DNA of 8,354 bases from Planctomycetota bacterium (GTDB lineage Bacteria; Planctomycetota; PUPC01; JABMSA01; JAUWKK01): NCBI GenBank assembly GCA_030614245.1, contig JAUWKK010000103.1, positions 1 to 8,354 of the forward strand, written 5' to 3'. The translations under genes were made by a program, and so were the position numbers. Numbering within the stretch: the stretch's first letter is position 1; each line of letters begins with the position of its first letter. The notes beneath the pieces were generated by a model. That model did no database searches, was not told where the DNA came from, and worked only from the letters and a program-made list of their open reading frames with translations. Shown here piece by piece: positions 6,564 through 8,354 of this stretch.

Positions 6564-6675
6564 CAGTGTTCAGTGGCCAGTGGGCAGTGTTCAGTGGCCA
6601 GTGGGCAGTGTTCAGTGGCCAGTGGGCAGTATCATGATTCTTTACTGATTACTGATTACTGTTTACTGCTTACTG
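6564..6675. repeat. 112-bp block of sixteen in-register heptamers
   Basis: The block keeps a perfect 7-bp register from end to end. Ten heptamers begin with CAGT; the first nine have suffixes GTT, GGC, GGG repeated three times (a 21-bp tandem repeat), and the tenth ends ATC. One spacer heptamer ATGATTC (6634-6640) follows. Then five heptamers end with ACTG (prefixes TTT, ATT, ATT, TTT, CTT). CAGT and ACTG are reverse complements, so the two sides can pair as an interrupted hairpin with 4 paired and 3 mostly unpaired bases per turn. It lies 16 bases after the scpB stop, before the convergent discoidin-domain remnant. An open frame from 6573 that reads through it encodes a 7-residue repeat and is an artefact. 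Confidence 0.85.
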
Positions 6676-6683
6676 AGCAGCGA

Positions 6684-7061
6684 TCATTCGCCACCGAAGA
6701 CCCCGATCTCCCAGATGCGCGATACGTTCCCCTTCGTTTTCGTCACGAACAGGCGGATGCGGCTCGCCTTCACCGGCTTGAACTCGCGAATCCACTCCGT
6801 CTGGGTGTTGCCCTTCACACTCGTTCCGGGGATATCCTTCCATTCGGCGCTGACCTCGTACTGCCACACGAAATCGCTGATTTGGGCGTCGATGGTTCCA
6901 TCTCGCCGGCGACCGGTGTTACAGGTATTGAAGCCCGAGACGATACGCTCGCACTATATCGTCACCCCGGTTGAAGTCAAGACCGCGTCCTGCCGCTGGC
7001 AGTGGGCTGCATAATAGCGTCGATGGTGGCTACTGTAGGCATCAGCGCCCTCGAGTCGCTA
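6684..7061 (-). pseudogene. Remnant of F5/8 type C (discoidin-like) domain protein
   Basis: On the minus strand, 6684-6953 encodes about 89 residues resembling the C-terminal half of an F5/8 type C (galactose-binding-like) domain. Typical elements are ERIVSGFNT, WQYEVSAEWKDIPGTSV, EFKPVKASRIRLFVT and a terminal RIWEIGVFG. Such modules occur at the ends of secreted glycosidases and bind sugars. Going upstream in the same frame there is a TAG at 6954-6956, then 34 more codons that still resemble the fold start (GADAYSS, YYAAHCQRQDAVLT), then another TAG at 7059-7061. No start codon or catalytic domain precedes it, because the next gene upstream on this strand ends at 7096. I infer a decayed, truncated gene. 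A possible additional frameshift near 6970-6985 would restore an LDFNRG motif. Family recognition is moderate; the pseudogene status is fairly sure. Confidence 0.55.
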
Positions 7062-7095
7062 GCGTGGTATTGCGCCGCCATCCACACGCACCGTC

Positions 7096-8193
7096 TCAGC
7101 TTCCGTACAGCCGCCCCTCGTCCACCATCGCCAGATAGTTGTCGAGAGGAATGTAATTCGCCACCGAGTTCCCGCTTCCCAGGCAATAACCGCCGCCGGG
7201 CATGCAGATGTCGAGCGTCTCGCGAACGCGCTGCCTGATGGCGCCCTCCTCGGCACGGCACCGGAAATCAACGTCGATCCCGCCCAACATGGCGATACGC
7301 CGGCCGTAGGTGTGCTTGACCTCGCGAACGTCTTCAATAGTGTCCTCGAAGCTGTGCTTGGCGTCTATCTTTACGTCGTCGATCAGGTCGTCCATTATGT
7401 CGCTCAGGTTGCCGCAGGAGTGGAGCAGATACGGTCTGCCTGAGTTGTGGGCTATCTCGGCTACATCCTTGTGTCCGGGCAGCACGAATTCGCGCAGATC
7501 TTTCGGCGAGATCCGCAGGCCCGTCTTGAAACACATATCATCGCTGCCGAATATCATCTTCACCCGATCGTACTGCACGATGCGCTCGGCAGTAACACGA
7601 TAGAAGTCGTGCAGCTTAGTTGCGACGGCAGCGACGAGATCGCGCTGGTCGTAGAGGGCATAGCACAACGACTCATAGCCCATCAGCCACGTAAGCAGTT
7701 CGGCGAAGTGGGCGAGTCCACCCTGGCCCATGATGCACATATCCTCGGGCAGGTTCTCCTGACACCACTCGATGTCGCGGGTAGCCTCTGGCTGTGTGGC
7801 GTCGGGCCAGGGATACTTCTCGAAATCCTCCCAGGTCTGGATTGGGCCTTTGTGTTCGTTCATAAAGGCCCTGCCGCCCTCCCGCTTGAGCGCCGCGGTG
7901 TCTTCGATTGCGTCGCGGTTCAAGGGAAAGGCCATCCCTACCAGGCCCGCACGCACGTAGTCGAAACCGAGGAAACGCTGGATTGCAATTGCCTTCCACC
8001 GCTCGAAGTCCGGGTCGCCAGGGTTCAGGTCCTTCACCAGATCGAACCTGTCGACTATGGCTTGGACGATTTCGCGATCATGAAACAATTCCAAATGATA
8101 TGCGCGCTCCGGTGTGCCTCTGCGAAGGATATTGTCGATCAGCCCCTGCCAGTTCGCCTGATGCGGTCTCTCGAGTCCGTGGTATTTGGGCAT
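7096..8193 (-). CDS. Uroporphyrinogen decarboxylase (URO-D) family protein, MtaA-like
   Basis: The 365-residue protein belongs to the URO-D superfamily (COG0407), which includes HemE and the corrinoid-dependent methyltransferases such as MtaA and MtbA. It carries a His-x-Cys ... Cys set, His258-Ser-Cys260 in LLHSCGN and Cys337 in GGYCLGSGN. This matches the zinc-binding pattern of MtaA-type methyltransferases. The N-terminal arginine-rich substrate loop typical of HemE is absent, so haem synthesis is unlikely. Other conserved parts are FGSDDM (215-220), FVLPGHKDV, AMLGGIDVDF (301-310) and NYIPLDNYLAMVDEGRLYG at the end. The start at 8193 is supported by AAAGG eight bases upstream and by normal length. 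No corrinoid protein or substrate methyltransferase is adjacent, so the substrate is unknown; many stand-alone paralogues of this kind exist. It runs convergent to scpB and is followed by the discoidin-domain remnant on the same strand. Confidence 0.88.
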   Translation of the reverse strand: MPKYHGLERPHQANWQGLIDNILRRGTPERAYHLELFHDREIVQAIVDRFDLVKDLNPGDPDFERWKAIAIQRFLGFDYVRAGLVGMAFPLNRDAIEDTAALKREGGRAFMNEHKGPIQTWEDFEKYPWPDATQPEATRDIEWCQENLPEDMCIMGQGGLAHFAELLTWLMGYESLCYALYDQRDLVAAVATKLHDFYRVTAERIVQYDRVKMIFGSDDMCFKTGLRISPKDLREFVLPGHKDVAEIAHNSGRPYLLHSCGNLSDIMDDLIDDVKIDAKHSFEDTIEDVREVKHTYGRRIAMLGGIDVDFRCRAEEGAIRQRVRETLDICMPGGGYCLGSGNSVANYIPLDNYLAMVDEGRLYGS

Positions 8194-8240
8194 TGCGTCT
8201 GCCTTTCTGAGTTCTGCATTGTTATTCCATAGTTGCTCAG

Positions 8241-8303
8241 ACTTCAGACTTCAGACTTCAGGGATGGCGTACCGTGTTTCTGCCTGTAGCCTGTAGCCTT
8301 ATT
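8241..8303. repeat. Heptamer-periodic block upstream of URO-D gene
   Basis: Three ACTTCAG heptamers (8241-8261) are followed by a 21-base middle (three periods, 8262-8282). Two CCTGTAG heptamers and a degenerate CCTTATT (8283-8303) come next. The left side ends CTTCAGG, which pairs with CCTGTAG apart from one mismatch, so a weak hairpin is possible. The block starts 47 bases upstream of the minus-strand start codon at 8193, in the promoter or leader region of that gene. It follows the same 7-bp pattern as the blocks around scpB. The rest of the upstream region to 8354 shows no recognisable signal. Confidence 0.65.
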
Positions 8304-8354
8304 CCGCTACAGTGGCAAGTTATACGACAGTCGCCGGCACGGACGAAAGAATAC

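Noticed and set aside
6564..6626. CRISPR-like array of three 21-bp repeats
   Set aside because: Repeats are directly contiguous with no spacers, are built of 7-bp subunits, and no cas genes are visible.
6573..6974. 133-codon open frame with a repeated 7-residue peptide
   Set aside because: It is the heptamer repeat translated and then antisense to the discoidin-domain remnant.
7447..8232. 261-codon plus-strand open frame
   Set aside because: It is the antisense shadow of the URO-D-family gene, which has clear conserved motifs.

Overview
The window is GC-rich bacterial DNA (roughly 60% G+C by eye) with compact genes on both strands. Intergenic gaps are filled with hairpins and short periodic repeats. 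No rRNA, tRNA, integrase or transposase gene is visible. The repeat-laden spacers, the stand-alone uroporphyrinogen-decarboxylase-family gene and the discoidin-domain remnant resemble what is common in large genomes of planctomycete- or armatimonad-like bacteria. That placement is a low-confidence guess. Several lesions (an in-frame TAG in rnfC, a one-base frameshift in the next gene) suggest either draft-assembly errors or local gene decay.

Layout, left to right. Positions 1-319 hold no convincing gene but contain four short hairpins. A class I/II aminotransferase (320-1582, +) comes next. It is followed on the same strand by an Rnf/Nqr-type cluster: rnfC (1639-2961, broken by TAG at 2242-2244), a zinc-finger membrane protein of unknown function (3102-3893, whose true 5' end seems to lie at 3031 across a frameshift), rnfD (3941-5035) and rnfG (5032-5814, overlapping rnfD). 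rnfE, rnfA and rnfB, which normally complete the six-subunit complex, do not follow. Instead, two 84-bp hairpin units built of 7-bp periods fill 5821-6005, and then scpB (6014-6547, +) begins.

After scpB there is a 112-bp block made of exactly sixteen 7-bp units (6564-6675). Next comes a minus-strand remnant of an F5/8 type C (discoidin-like) domain (6684-7061). A uroporphyrinogen-decarboxylase-family gene (7096-8193, -) follows, and a further heptamer-periodic block lies upstream of it (8241-8303). Positions 8304-8354 show nothing recognisable.

Functionally, RnfC, RnfD and RnfG are the electron-input, flavin-carrying membrane and covalent-FMN subunits of an ion-pumping ferredoxin:NAD+ oxidoreductase. 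The zinc-finger membrane protein sits inside this cluster and may be an accessory or merely a passenger. The aminotransferase, scpB and the methyltransferase-like gene have no obvious shared pathway with it. The most unusual sequence structure is the strict 7-bp register of the intergenic hairpins at four places.
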